Shown: positions 6,443 to 15,599, counted from the stretch's first letter. The stretch is DNA of 64,000 nucleotides from Pseudothermotoga elfii DSM 9442 = NBRC 107921 (GCF_000504085.1 NC_022792.1:1054001-1118000); one strand, 5' to 3'. The notes: generated by a model not told the origin, from the sequence alone. Numbers and translations: made by a program.

Positions 6443-9172
6443 TTATTCCCTTATCGCCAATATTTGTGCACATACTCCCTCATTCTCAAGCACACTGTTG
6501 TCTGATGTTCCGCCGACAATAATTGTGTACATACCCGGTTCTACAATCCATTCATGAACAGTTTCATCAAAATAAGCTAAGTCCCTACTGTCAATTACAA
6601 ATGTTATCTGTTCGGATTCTCCGGGGTTTAGTAACTTTGTTTTTGCAAACCCTTTGAGCTCTTTGTAAGGTCTTGCAATCGAACTGTCATTTGCTCTCAC
6701 ATAGAGTTGAACTACTTCCTTACCAGCCATTTCACCAATATTTCTTACTGATACTGTGACCGTTATTTTCTCATTTTTGTTTGAAATATTGAATATCTTA
6801 TTGCTCAATAATATTGATTCGTAGCTGAACTTTGTATAGGAAAGCCCATAACCAAATGGATACTTGACTTTTTCTGGATGTAAATCATAATAACGATATC
6901 CAACATATATATCTTCACTATAGGTCATTTCAACAGTATCTGTTTTTGGCATAGTCCCATACGTTGGTGCATACTCGTATTTCACCGGCCAGCTGTCAAC
7001 CAGTTTTCCTGATGGGTTAGTCTTTCCAACTAATATATCTGTTACAGCAGTAGCCCCATAGGTTCCAGGAAGTCCGATATAAAGAATTGCATCCACATAA
7101 TCATCCCAGTCATCGACTTCGATTGGCAAAGCAACATTCAACAGAACTACAACCTTTTTTCCTAAGTCGTGATATGCTTCAGAAACATTTCGAATCATAC
7201 CAAACTCTTCCTCTGTTAATTTCATGCTTTCGGGTGTGTTATCTGCTCCTTCTGTTCCAGGTCTGCCAATCAATATAAGAGCAACATCGGAATTTTCAGC
7301 TGCATAGATAGCATCTTTCTTACTCATTTTCTCACCGAGGTAATCTCCATTTTCTGTTTTTTGAAGAACATTTAATCCGCCAGATGTCAAAGCTTCAACA
7401 AGGGTGACAACTTCCTCAAAATCTACAACAACAGCCGCGCTGCCTCCTCCTTCAAAGTACATTCCTTTTATAGGACTTCCCCACCCTGATGGCAATTCTG
7501 ATTTGTAGGCTAATTGACCTATTAAAGCAACTGTGTTTACATCTTTCAAAGGTAACGTATAGTCATTTTTGAGGAGAACAATGCCTTCCAATGCCGCTTC
7601 TTTTGACAGTGCAGCATGCTTGTTCGCTAAGGAAGGATCGAGTTTCTGTCGGGCTGCGAATACAGATTTATCGTATATCTGTTTTTTGAAAGTATCGGTT
7701 TTGATTACAATCTTCAAAATAGCTGCTATAGCTCTATCAAGATCTTTTTGCGAAATTATTCCTTGATTTATGGCTTCTTTCAAACTATCCGGTCCTGGGA
7801 GCCGTGTTTCACCACCCGGTGTGTTCAAATCAAAACCATATTTGTAGGCAACGGGATTGTGGTAAGCACCCCAATCTGACATGAGTAGGCCTTTGAATCC
7901 GAAAACATCTTTCAGCATTTTGTTGAGGTATTCATTCTCTGTACACCAGGTCCCGTTGACCTTGTTGTATGCGCCCATGGCAGCCCAGGGATCTGCTTCT
8001 TCAATAGCTATCTCATAACCACGCAGGTATATTTCTCTGAGAGCTCTTTCAGAGATTATTTCATTGATATTCATTCTGTTGTTTTCCGCATTGTTGGCGG
8101 CGTAATGCTTCATTGTGGCTCCAACACCGTTTTCTTGTAGTCCTTTTATCCATGCGGCGGCTATCTTGCCTGTAACGTGTGGATCTTCTGAGTAATATTC
8201 AAAAACACGGCCACCCAGTGGGTCTCTATGAATGTTCATGCCTGGCCCAAGCATAATATCAATGCCGTAGTATTTTGCCTCACTGGCAATAGCCGCACCT
8301 ATTTTTTCAACAATTTCTTCATTCCAGGTTGAAGCAAGCATCATAGGATTTGGCCACGCAGTTGCTTCATGGCCGCCGCTTCCCAACATTCCCAAACGAA
8401 GCCCGGCAGGTCCATCAGCAAGTTCCATGCTTGTTATACCAAGTCTTGGTATTGCATAAGTATTACCTGCTGCCCCAAGTTGAGAAGTTGCAGCGCCCCA
8501 AACCATGCGGACTTTTTCATCAAGCGTCATTTCCAAGATGACTTTCTCAATCACGTAATCAATGTTAGCATTTGGTTTCAACACATCTGTCAATAAGATC
8601 AAGTTGGGGTTTTCTCTGTACTCAAATGTTGCAACATAGCTATCCGGTGATCCATCATCTTTTACTGCTATTGCTTTAATCACATTTAATTTTCCTCTTT
8701 CAAGAATTATAGGATCTGTATATTTATTGCTATGGCGTGTTGGTTCGCTTCCATCAGTGGTGTAATATATTGTTGCTCCTGGCGTGGTAGTTGAAAGGAC
8801 TATTTTTTCAGGAAGTTGTTTCCATTCTCCAGCACCAGGAGAAACCTTTGGTGCCATAACTCGTATCAAATAATTATAAGTAACAACATCGCTTGGTTCC
8901 ATTCCATTTTTGACCGCAGCTACCTTCAAAGTCATAGAAGTATTGATGTTTATGTACCACCTTAAAGTTCGGCGTGTACTGGAAGTTAATGGATCAGTTC
9001 CGTCTGTTGTGTAATATACAACTGCACCGGGCGTTTCAACATTCACAAAAGCAAATTGAGGAAAATCATATGTCCCGCTCTCAACCGAGACTATTGGCGT
9101 TGACACCTTTTCAGCACTGAATGAAACAGTAGCTATGAACACCAATAAGAAAATCCAGACTTTTTTTCCCAC
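6443..9172 (-). CDS. Secreted GH3 family beta-glucosidase with N-terminal beta-sandwich repeats
   Basis: About 909 residues, long for GH3. A signal peptide (about 1-20) is followed by two related modules, each with the core PGA(V/T)(V/I)YYTTDG(T/S)(D/E)P (about 48-62 and 131-145). These resemble the C-terminal chitobiase/Fn3-like repeats that bind or space sugars. The GH3 barrel runs from about 205 with KHYAANNAE and LLMSDWGAY, whose Asp (about 433) is the expected nucleophile. The second GH3 sandwich and a C-terminal Fn3-like domain (YVGYRYYDLHPEKVKYPFGYGLSYTKF...) follow. The start is placed at GTG 9172, eight bases after AGGAGG; the frame continues a few codons upstream. It likely cleaves beta-glucosides outside the cytoplasm, supplying glucose to the divergent ROK-regulated importer. 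Confidence 0.9.
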   Translation of the reverse strand: MGKKVWIFLLVFIATVSFSAEKVSTPIVSVESGTYDFPQFAFVNVETPGAVVYYTTDGTDPLTSSTRRTLRWYININTSMTLKVAAVKNGMEPSDVVTYNYLIRVMAPKVSPGAGEWKQLPEKIVLSTTTPGATIYYTTDGSEPTRHSNKYTDPIILERGKLNVIKAIAVKDDGSPDSYVATFEYRENPNLILLTDVLKPNANIDYVIEKVILEMTLDEKVRMVWGAATSQLGAAGNTYAIPRLGITSMELADGPAGLRLGMLGSGGHEATAWPNPMMLASTWNEEIVEKIGAAIASEAKYYGIDIMLGPGMNIHRDPLGGRVFEYYSEDPHVTGKIAAAWIKGLQENGVGATMKHYAANNAENNRMNINEIISERALREIYLRGYEIAIEEADPWAAMGAYNKVNGTWCTENEYLNKMLKDVFGFKGLLMSDWGAYHNPVAYKYGFDLNTPGGETRLPGPDSLKEAINQGIISQKDLDRAIAAILKIVIKTDTFKKQIYDKSVFAARQKLDPSLANKHAALSKEAALEGIVLLKNDYTLPLKDVNTVALIGQLAYKSELPSGWGSPIKGMYFEGGGSAAVVVDFEEVVTLVEALTSGGLNVLQKTENGDYLGEKMSKKDAIYAAENSDVALILIGRPGTEGADNTPESMKLTEEEFGMIRNVSEAYHDLGKKVVVLLNVALPIEVDDWDDYVDAILYIGLPGTYGATAVTDILVGKTNPSGKLVDSWPVKYEYAPTYGTMPKTDTVEMTYSEDIYVGYRYYDLHPEKVKYPFGYGLSYTKFSYESILLSNKIFNISNKNEKITVTVSVRNIGEMAGKEVVQLYVRANDSSIARPYKELKGFAKTKLLNPGESEQITFVIDSRDLAYFDETVHEWIVEPGMYTIIVGGTSDNSVLENEGVCAQILAIRE

Positions 9173-9307
9173 AATCAACACCTCCTGGCTATTTAATAGA
9201 GATTTAGTAAATTTTCACCTCCTTCTGTAAAGGTTGTCCCCAACGCAGGGCACTTAAATAATGTTTTGATTATTTATCTTTCTGAAAAAGATTTATTTCT
9301 AACGTAG

Positions 9308-9336
9308 ATTAAATTAAAGTTTACATAAAAAAGCAA
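9308..9336 (-). promoter_or_regulatory. Candidate promoter for the GH3 gene
   Basis: Minus-strand TTGCTT (9336-9331), 17 bases, TTTAAT (9313-9308). The match to sigma-A consensus is moderate. The palindrome at 9353-9365 lies just upstream of the -35. Confidence 0.4.
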
Positions 9337-9352
9337 ATATAAATATGCTCGG

Positions 9353-9365
9353 AAACAAATTGTTT
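9353..9365. promoter_or_regulatory. Candidate ROK operator (13-base palindrome)
   Basis: AAACAA-A-TTGTTT is a perfect 6+1+6 palindrome in the divergent region. It is AT-rich like known ROK repressor sites and adjacent to the GH3 promoter candidate. Binding by the neighbouring ROK protein is inference. Confidence 0.35.
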
Positions 9366-9518
9366 TGAAATATATATCGTGGGATTACCTTAATATAATT
9401 TCTTTTCGAACATTTTTGTATATTTTCTAAGAATATCTACGTTTTTTAATCTTTCCCCGGTTATCGGTATTTATCTGTAACAAGATTTCAGTGTGTAATC
9501 CGGATCAATCAGGTTTTT

Positions 9519-9550
9519 CCTGTTCAATTTGTGAAAATTGAAGAAACAGG
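9519..9550. repeat. Imperfect inverted repeat upstream of the ROK gene
   Basis: CCTGTT-CAATTT-GTGA-AAATTG-(four-base bulge)-AACAGG. The inner 6 bp arms and outer 6 bp arms are both perfect. There is no T-tract, so it is more likely an operator or mRNA structure than a terminator. Confidence 0.45.
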
Positions 9551-9737
9551 GAGAAATCTGGAGCTAAATGGAGAACACTCGCATATTTTGCACTTTGAAA
9601 TCAGATTTTGTGGAAGATGAGACTGTAAAAGAAGTAAACTCCAGTTGCTTTTATATGTTAAATCTGCTTTAGTATATCCAGGAAAATCTTTTTTAGAAAG
9701 ATATTTTACAGCTGAGATATGTCAGGGGAGTGTCTAT

Positions 9738-10904
9738 ATGTCGAGTTCAAAAAAGATCGATCCCAGGAGTATGAAAAGACTTAATAAACAGTTGATTTTA
9801 CGGCATTTGATTGAGCGTGGACCTCGCAGTCGAATAGAATTGGTAGCAATGACTGGACTGGCTAATAGTGCTATTTGGAGAATAACTGAAGAACTGATTC
9901 AGGAGGGATTGATTGAACAAAAAGGGTATTTTATGAGAACCAATACAAAGAGGGCATCCGTTTATGGTCCAACGAAGGCTTTTGCAACTTCTTTGATAAT
10001 AGATGTTCAGGTTTTACAGACAACGGTTGCCCTTGGTTTTCTGGATGGAAGTTGGGAGATAATAAGCAGTTTTCCAACAAATGGTTTTGAAGAGTTTCTG
10101 AATAATATTGATTCAATAATGAATTCAAAACTTTTTGATGAGAGGCTGAGAAAGGGAAAAACAAGAATGGTTTTTTCGCTCCCGGGCATCGTTGATGGCA
10201 AAAATTGCACATTGCTGTACGCCCCAAATCTGAAATGGCACAACGTAGATTTCCGAGAGCATTTTGCCAGATATGGCTTTGAGATCCTGATTGATAACGA
10301 TTCTAATTTATCTCTACTTGGTGAATCATTTTTTGCGAAAGATATTAAGAATTCTAACAACGCTTTCTTTTTTTATCTCGGTGAAGGTGTTGGAGGAGCT
10401 TTATTGATAAATTCAAATATTGTTAAGGGCAGTAATTTTGCAGCTGGCGAGATTGGTCATTCTATTTTAATGGTGAAAAATACAATTTTTGAAGTTGAAG
10501 AACTGCTTTCAATTTCAAAACTGGTAAGTATGTTTGAGCAAACAACCGGTGAGAACTTAGAAGGAAGCTTAAAGGAAAGATTTGATGCAATTGTGAGATT
10601 TTGGCTCGCTGGAGATAAAACAACACACCAGCTTATAGATGATTTTCTGAAAAATCTTGTTATAACGATCAGAAATATTGGATATTTCATGAATCCCGAA
10701 ATAATTGTATTTGGGGGAGCAGTTAGCAATCTTTGGGAAACCTTTGGTTCTTTTATTGAAAAAGAGCTTCTGCAAATAGATATTTATGGATTTTTAAGGA
10801 ACATAAAATTTAGAGACACAATTTTCAAGAGTGTTTCGCCATCTCTTCCAGGTTGCAATATTACAGCGATAAACAAAATTCTGGAGGATATGAATAATGC
10901 TTAA
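9738..10904 (+). CDS. ROK family transcriptional regulator
   Basis: A 388-residue regulator. An N-terminal winged helix-turn-helix (about 12-65, with SRIELVAMTGLANSAIWRIT) is followed by a ROK/ASKHA sugar-binding fold with YLGEGVGGALLINSNIVKG and the AGEIGH element. The usual CxCGxxGCxE zinc motif is absent, so the inducer-binding domain is a divergent ROK. The start at 9738 follows AGGGGAGTG; the frame extends upstream without a ribosome binding site. It precedes the second sugar importer by 24 bases and faces the GH3 beta-glucosidase. It probably controls both in response to glucose or a beta-glucoside (inference). Confidence 0.9.
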   Translation: MSSSKKIDPRSMKRLNKQLILRHLIERGPRSRIELVAMTGLANSAIWRITEELIQEGLIEQKGYFMRTNTKRASVYGPTKAFATSLIIDVQVLQTTVALGFLDGSWEIISSFPTNGFEEFLNNIDSIMNSKLFDERLRKGKTRMVFSLPGIVDGKNCTLLYAPNLKWHNVDFREHFARYGFEILIDNDSNLSLLGESFFAKDIKNSNNAFFFYLGEGVGGALLINSNIVKGSNFAAGEIGHSILMVKNTIFEVEELLSISKLVSMFEQTTGENLEGSLKERFDAIVRFWLAGDKTTHQLIDDFLKNLVITIRNIGYFMNPEIIVFGGAVSNLWETFGSFIEKELLQIDIYGFLRNIKFRDTIFKSVSPSLPGCNITAINKILEDMNNA

Positions 10905-10928
10905 CTTTTTAAAAGGGGAGGTGTTTGT

Positions 10929-12155
10929 ATGTTTCGTAAGATGTCTTTGCTTGTAGTAATGCTTTTAGCAGTTGCAGTTTTCGCGGCAAAAATTGAGATT
11001 TTCAGCTGGTGGACAGCTGGTGGGGAAGCAGAAGGGTTGCAGGAGCTGTTCAACATTTTTAGCAAAGCAAATCCGGGTGTAGAGATCATCAACGCAACGG
11101 TTGCTGGGGGTGCTGGTGCTCAAGCTAAAGCCGTTCTCAAAACAAGAATGCTTGGAGGAGATCCACCAGATACCTTCCAGGTACATGCTGGACACGAACT
11201 TATTGACACGTGGGTGAAAACAGGATTCATGGAACCTATTACCTTCCTCTACAAGCAGGAAGGCTGGGACAAAGCAATGCCAAAAGGCATTCTTGATATT
11301 GTTTCTTACAACGGCGAGTTGTGGTCAGTCCCTGTCAATATTCACAGAGCAAATGTACTGTGGTACAACAAAGCAATTTTCGACAAATACGGTTTGAAAC
11401 CACCAACAACTTTCGAAGAATTCTTCCAGGTTGCGGACGTTCTCAAATCTCACGGAGTCATACCATTTGCACTTGGAACAAAAGATGGATGGGAAGCAGC
11501 TCATGCTTTTGAGACAGTTTTGATAGGTAAACTCGGTGCAGAAGGCTACAAAGGTTTGTGGACAGGAGAGACGAAATGGTCTGATCCGCGAGTTACTGAT
11601 GCGCTTGAAACCTTTGCAAAAATGCTAACCTATGTGAACCCAGACCATTCTGCCAGAACCTGGGACGAAGCCTGTGCGTTAATTGCCGAAGGAAAAGCTG
11701 CAATGAATATAATGGGTGACTGGGCAGTTGGATATTTTTATGCAAAGAACTTCAAAGATTTTGGCTGGACTCTGGCACCTGGCAATGCAGGAATTTTTGA
11801 TGCTCTGTCTGACAGCTTTGGCTTGCCTAAGGGTGCAAAAAATAGAGATACTGTGATAGCTTTCCTCAAAGTTCTTGGGTCAAAAGAGGGTCAGGTGGCG
11901 TTCAATCTTAAAAAAGGATCCATACCGGCAAGAACAGATGTTGACAAAAGTTTATTTCCTGAGTATCAGAGATCCGCTATGGATGATTGGCTAAAACATG
12001 AAATTGTTCCAAGTGTTATGCACGGAGCGGCAGCTTCGGAAGGATGGGTAACTGAATTCAAAGATGTTATATCTCTGTTTGTCGCCCGCCCAGATGTAAA
12101 GGTAACGCAAAAAGCTCTGATAAATATTGCTATTTCGCAAGGTGTTGCACAGTAA
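10929..12155 (+). CDS. Sugar ABC transporter substrate-binding protein (glucose/mannose-like family 1)
   Basis: 408 residues with a signal peptide (1-19, ending VAVFAA) and a mature start KIEIFSWWTAGGEAEGLQEL. That opening and GGDPPDTFQVHAGHEL are typical of monosaccharide (glucose/mannose) binding proteins of the CUT1 group. Several tryptophans (GELWSVPVNIHR, WDEACALIAEG, GDWAVGYFY) line the expected pocket. The ribosome binding site is GGGGAGGTG. It follows the ROK regulator and is followed by a strong hairpin and then two permease genes. Its role is capture of a sugar released by the GH3 enzyme; glucose specificity is inferred from family resemblance. Confidence 0.88.
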   Translation: MFRKMSLLVVMLLAVAVFAAKIEIFSWWTAGGEAEGLQELFNIFSKANPGVEIINATVAGGAGAQAKAVLKTRMLGGDPPDTFQVHAGHELIDTWVKTGFMEPITFLYKQEGWDKAMPKGILDIVSYNGELWSVPVNIHRANVLWYNKAIFDKYGLKPPTTFEEFFQVADVLKSHGVIPFALGTKDGWEAAHAFETVLIGKLGAEGYKGLWTGETKWSDPRVTDALETFAKMLTYVNPDHSARTWDEACALIAEGKAAMNIMGDWAVGYFYAKNFKDFGWTLAPGNAGIFDALSDSFGLPKGAKNRDTVIAFLKVLGSKEGQVAFNLKKGSIPARTDVDKSLFPEYQRSAMDDWLKHEIVPSVMHGAAASEGWVTEFKDVISLFVARPDVKVTQKALINIAISQGVAQ

Positions 12156-12158
12156 AAA

Positions 12159-12178
12159 CGGGGAGGCTCTCCTCCCCG
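12159..12178 (+). terminator. Intercistronic stem-loop after the binding-protein gene
   Basis: CGGGGAGG-CTCT-CCTCCCCG, a perfect 8 bp stem, followed by CTTCTT only. With a weak T-tract it is best read as a partial terminator or 3' mRNA stabiliser, giving more binding protein than permease. Confidence 0.7.
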
Positions 12179-12202
12179 CTTCTTAAAGCGGAGGTATTCA
12201 CT

Positions 12203-13090
12203 ATGAAAAAAGATAAACTTATATCCATACTTTTTGTTCTTCCTTCTCTTGTTCTTGTTGGGATTTTTGTTTACATTTTTATAGGATGGACTTCATGGGT
12301 ATCTCTTGTAAACTGGAGAGATATTTTCCCTGATTTCACTTTTGTTGGATTGCAGAACTACGGCCGATTGTTTCAAAATTTTCGATTCGTCACGTCGCTT
12401 AAAAACACAGCGGTTTTCACTGTTTTATTTCTTGTTTCGAGTATTTTTATTGGGTTATTGTTAGCCATTTTACTGGACAGAAAAGTGCGATTTGAAGGGG
12501 TTTTTAGAACAATTTATTTATTTCCAATGGCTATTTCTTTTGTAGTAACAGGCGTGGTGTGGAGGTGGATACTTAATCCTGGACCCGGTGGAGAAAGTGT
12601 AGGATTGAATTTGCTGTTTGAGAAGATAGGATTATCTTTTTTGAAAAGTGGATGGTATACTGATCCAAATATAGGAATTAAAGCAGTTGTTATAGCGGCA
12701 ACCTGGCAGATGTCGGGTTATGTTATGGCTATGTATTTAGCAGGAATAAGGGGAATACCGTCAGAATTGTACGAGGCTGCACAACTTGATGGTGCAAACA
12801 CTTTCCAACTTTACAGACATATTGTTATACCTCTTTTAAGACCTATAACTCTGGGTGCTGTTATCATACTTGGCCATATTTCTTTGAAAATTTTTGATCT
12901 GGTTTTTGCAATGACTGGTAGTGGCATTGGTTTTTCTTGCGATGTTCCCGCACTTTTTATGTATGATACTACTTTTAGAGGAAATTACTTTTCTCAGGGT
13001 GCTTCTGTTGCTGTGATCCTCCTGCTATCAGTTGCAGTACTGGTTGTGCCATATTTAATATACAGTATGAGAACGGAGGTAAGAAGATGA
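12203..13090 (+). CDS. Sugar ABC transporter permease, MalF/UgpA type
   Basis: A 295-residue permease with six helices and the EAA loop ELYEAAQLDGANTFQLYRHI. The N-terminus begins MKKDKLISILFVLPSLVLVG, typical of UgpA-like subunits. It is separated from the binding-protein gene by the hairpin at 12159-12178 and overlaps the next permease gene by four bases (ATGA). Together they form the membrane channel for the sugar captured by the preceding protein. No ATPase gene is present in the operon. Confidence 0.9.
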   Translation: MKKDKLISILFVLPSLVLVGIFVYIFIGWTSWVSLVNWRDIFPDFTFVGLQNYGRLFQNFRFVTSLKNTAVFTVLFLVSSIFIGLLLAILLDRKVRFEGVFRTIYLFPMAISFVVTGVVWRWILNPGPGGESVGLNLLFEKIGLSFLKSGWYTDPNIGIKAVVIAATWQMSGYVMAMYLAGIRGIPSELYEAAQLDGANTFQLYRHIVIPLLRPITLGAVIILGHISLKIFDLVFAMTGSGIGFSCDVPALFMYDTTFRGNYFSQGASVAVILLLSVAVLVVPYLIYSMRTEVRR

Positions 13091-13929
13091 AATTACCGAG
13101 AATTCTCTTATATGCTGTTCTGATACTATTTGCGCTTTTCTACTTAATGCCTGTTTATGTTCTTTTTACCACAAGTATGAAAAGCTTCCAAGAAGTTAGC
13201 CTGAAAGATATGTGGAACCTTCCGAAATCTCTAAGCTTTCAAAGTTTTGCCCGAGCATGGAAAGGTGATCCATCGCGCGGATTGAGAGGACTTTCTGTGA
13301 ATTTTATGAACAGTATTTACTTGGTTGTGCCTGCAACATTAATATCCGCTCTGCTTGGTTCGATGAATGGTTATGTGCTCACTAAATGGAAATTTAAAGG
13401 GTCAAATTTAATTTTCGCACTGATTTTGTTTGGTATGTTTATACCATATCAGAGTATCCTTATACCTCTTGTCCAATTTCTACAAAAAACAAAACTTTAT
13501 GGATCAATACCCGGGTTGATATTTGTTCATTGTGTTTACGGTCTCCCGATAACAACGCTGATTTTCAGAAATTACTATTCTACAATTCCATCAGACATAG
13601 TAGAGGCAGCAAAAATTGACGGAGCTGGCTTTGCAAAGATATATGCAAAAATAATTGTTCCGGTTTCTATGCCAGCATTTGCAGTGGTCATGATCTGGCA
13701 ATTTACATCCATCTGGAATGATTTTCTTTTCGGATTAATTGTCACGCCGAACCCATCTGTGCAACCAATAACCGTGGCTTTAAATAATCTCGCCGGAAGT
13801 TATTTCGTTGAATGGAATATACAAATGGCTGGCGCCTTGATAACTGCGCTGCCGACATTGCTTGTATACATTTTTCTCGGTCGCTTTTTCATGCGCGGTT
13901 TACTTGCAGGTAGTTTAGCTGGAACATAA
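13087..13929 (+). CDS. Sugar ABC transporter permease, MalG/UgpE type
   Basis: A 280-residue permease. The EAA loop is IVEAAKIDGAGFAKIYAKII. The C-terminus YIFLGRFFMRGLLAGSLAGT is typical of MalG-like proteins. It is translationally coupled to the upstream permease (four-base overlap). It is the last gene of the ROK-regulated importer operon; a hairpin begins at its stop codon. Confidence 0.9.
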   Translation: MKLPRILLYAVLILFALFYLMPVYVLFTTSMKSFQEVSLKDMWNLPKSLSFQSFARAWKGDPSRGLRGLSVNFMNSIYLVVPATLISALLGSMNGYVLTKWKFKGSNLIFALILFGMFIPYQSILIPLVQFLQKTKLYGSIPGLIFVHCVYGLPITTLIFRNYYSTIPSDIVEAAKIDGAGFAKIYAKIIVPVSMPAFAVVMIWQFTSIWNDFLFGLIVTPNPSVQPITVALNNLAGSYFVEWNIQMAGALITALPTLLVYIFLGRFFMRGLLAGSLAGT

Positions 13930-13952
13930 AGCGGGTGCGATCTTACCCGCTT
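13929..13952. terminator. Terminator between convergent operons
   Basis: AAGCGGGT (13929-13936) and ACCCGCTT (13945-13952) form an 8 bp stem with an 8-base loop, followed by CGTTT on the plus strand. It lies at the 3' ends of the converging permease and ABC-2 genes and overlaps the stop region of the latter. T-tracts are short on both sides. Confidence 0.6.
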
Positions 13953-14764
13953 CGTTTCAGCAACCCTTTTTTCTTCGCGTATTTTTCTACGTAATTGAAG
14001 ACAACTATGCCTGCCGGCAAAAGTATAACACCGAGAAACAACAATGGTTTTATCTCCTGAAACAGTTGATTGCTGTTTGCACCATTTAGTATGGCGGCTC
14101 TCATGCCCCTGAGTGCATAAGTGGCAGGTGATAAAGCAGCAACTTTTTGCATCCATTCGGGTAGAACATCTATTTCGTAATAAACACCAGAAAACATAAG
14201 CAGAAGTGCTTGAAAAATGTGAACCACCTGAACGCCTTTTTCAGGGGAAATCAGTGGCAATACAGCACCAGCAACCCCGAGTCCTATAAACGAAATCGAG
14301 GCTGTTGCTAAAACAAGACCGGCGCTGGCAAAATTTGCTTCACTCAGATTCAGTTTGAACAGTAAAGAGACAAATACCAAGATTAGTCCACTTCTTAAAA
14401 CACCATACATAACGCTGAAAAAACATACACTCAAAAGATGTGTTATTCGCTTTACAGGAGCCATGAAAGTGTATTCTATGGTATCTTCCCATCTTTCCCA
14501 TGCAACTGTTTCAGCGACTATTTCAAACAGTACAGAAAGATATCCCCATAGAATTGATCCAATAAGCATATACATGATTAAATAATTTACATCAACCGTT
14601 GCTCCAAAACTAACCGCACCTTTGCCAATAAACCCCATCGTGACTGTATTAGCTATTGTGTAAGCAAAAAAAACTATCTCCCACTTCCAATACCTTTTTA
14701 TCAGGTTGAAATTACGCTCTATAAAAGCTAAAGCAGCTCTCAATTCGTGAACAATGAACTCCAT
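13943..14764 (-). CDS. ABC-2 type transporter permease
   Basis: A 273-residue membrane protein with six hydrophobic segments and an ABC-2 fold. The segment VAWERWEDTIEYTFMAPVKR between helices 2 and 3 is the conserved cytoplasmic loop of DrrB/NodJ-like permeases. ALSPATYALRGMRAAIL near the end is the family's C-terminal signature. It overlaps the ATPase gene by one base, so the pair makes one exporter. Such exporters move drugs, lipids or polysaccharides; the cargo here is unknown. Confidence 0.88.
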   Translation of the reverse strand: MEFIVHELRAALAFIERNFNLIKRYWKWEIVFFAYTIANTVTMGFIGKGAVSFGATVDVNYLIMYMLIGSILWGYLSVLFEIVAETVAWERWEDTIEYTFMAPVKRITHLLSVCFFSVMYGVLRSGLILVFVSLLFKLNLSEANFASAGLVLATASISFIGLGVAGAVLPLISPEKGVQVVHIFQALLLMFSGVYYEIDVLPEWMQKVAALSPATYALRGMRAAILNGANSNQLFQEIKPLLFLGVILLPAGIVVFNYVEKYAKKKGLLKRSG

Positions 14765-15546
14765 CAGACCACCTCCAGATCTATCTGTTCAAAATTTTCT
14801 CCGGTGTATTCGAAGAATACAGTCTCAAGTGACGCGTTTGGATACTTCTTTCTAAGGTTTTCCACGAGCTTTTTTGGTTCGCCTATGACAACCAGTTTTC
14901 CCTTATGGATGATCATTATTCTGTGACATAATTTGTACGCCTCATCCATATCATGCGTAGAAAGAAGTATGGTGCTTCCTTCTGTGCTTGCCTTGTGGAC
15001 AAGTTCCTGAACCTCACGTTTGGCTCTTGGATCAAGCCCGGTTGTTGGTTCATCCAGAAGCAGCAAGCTCGGTTTGGTTAAAAACGCTCGAGCAATAGAA
15101 ACCTTCTGTTGCATCCCGCGGGAAAAATCCTCTATAGGATCTTTCAACCTCGAATGATTGAATCCTATTGAAGCCATCAATTCGTGTATCTTTTTTAAAG
15201 CATATTTTTTGGAAAGTCCATAAATTCCTGCCGAAAAGAAGAGGTTTTCATATGCGGACAATTTTTTGAAAAAACTTGCTTCCACCGATACACGATGAAT
15301 CAGTTTTCTAACCTTTTCTGGTTCCTTATTCACGTCGTGCCCGAAAACTTTTATACTACCTTCATCGGGAATAAGAAGCGTTGCTATCATTCTTATGAGG
15401 GTTGATTTTCCTGACCCATTTGGTCCAAGTATTCCAAATATCTCTCCTTTTTGCACGTCAAAAGACATGTTTTCGATTGCTTTCACGACTTCGCCTTTTT
15501 TTCTCTTGAAAAATTTACTGACATTTTTGACAGATACTGCTAACAT
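14764..15546 (-). CDS. ABC-2 type exporter ATP-binding protein
   Basis: A 260-residue ATPase. Walker A is GPNGSGKST (41-49), the signature is FSRGMQQKVSIA, and Walker B is LLLLDEPTTGLD, followed by the switch histidine in STHDMDEA. This matches DrrA/NatA-like export ATPases. The start at 15546 follows AGAGGTGAG. The frame runs further upstream, but that part overlaps the terminator-like hairpin at 15567-15599 and is not coding. Its permease partner follows with a one-base overlap. Expression is probably governed by the leader described at 15582-15763, a layout seen for drug-inducible exporters. Induction by a translation inhibitor is a hypothesis. Confidence 0.9.
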   Translation of the reverse strand: MLAVSVKNVSKFFKRKKGEVVKAIENMSFDVQKGEIFGILGPNGSGKSTLIRMIATLLIPDEGSIKVFGHDVNKEPEKVRKLIHRVSVEASFFKKLSAYENLFFSAGIYGLSKKYALKKIHELMASIGFNHSRLKDPIEDFSRGMQQKVSIARAFLTKPSLLLLDEPTTGLDPRAKREVQELVHKASTEGSTILLSTHDMDEAYKLCHRIMIIHKGKLVVIGEPKKLVENLRKKYPNASLETVFFEYTGENFEQIDLEVV

Positions 15547-15566
15547 GGGCTCACCTCTCTTACAAT

Positions 15567-15599
15567 AAAAAAGGGGTTGTGCACCTTGCACAACCCCTT
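15567..15599 (-). terminator. Strong terminator in the leader of the ABC-2 exporter genes (attenuator candidate)
   Basis: Read on the minus strand, a perfect 13 bp stem (AAGGGGTTGTGCA / TGCACAACCCCTT, loop AGG) is followed by a T-run. It lies downstream of a 23-codon ORF and 20 bases upstream of the exporter ATPase ATG, on the same strand. Transcription from the promoter at 15735-15763 would normally stop here before the exporter genes. Confidence 0.85.

Larger units (their letters stand above)
9173..9737. other. Divergent regulatory region between GH3 and ROK genes
   Basis: About 565 AT-rich bases with no convincing gene. It contains the GH3 promoter candidate (9308-9336), a 13-base palindrome AAACAA-A-TTGTTT (9353-9365), and a larger imperfect inverted repeat at 9519-9550 closer to the ROK gene. 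A second AAGGAGGTGAAAA sequence on the minus strand (about 9216-9228) is not followed by a usable ORF. No clear plus-strand promoter for the ROK operon could be picked. Confidence 0.6.
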
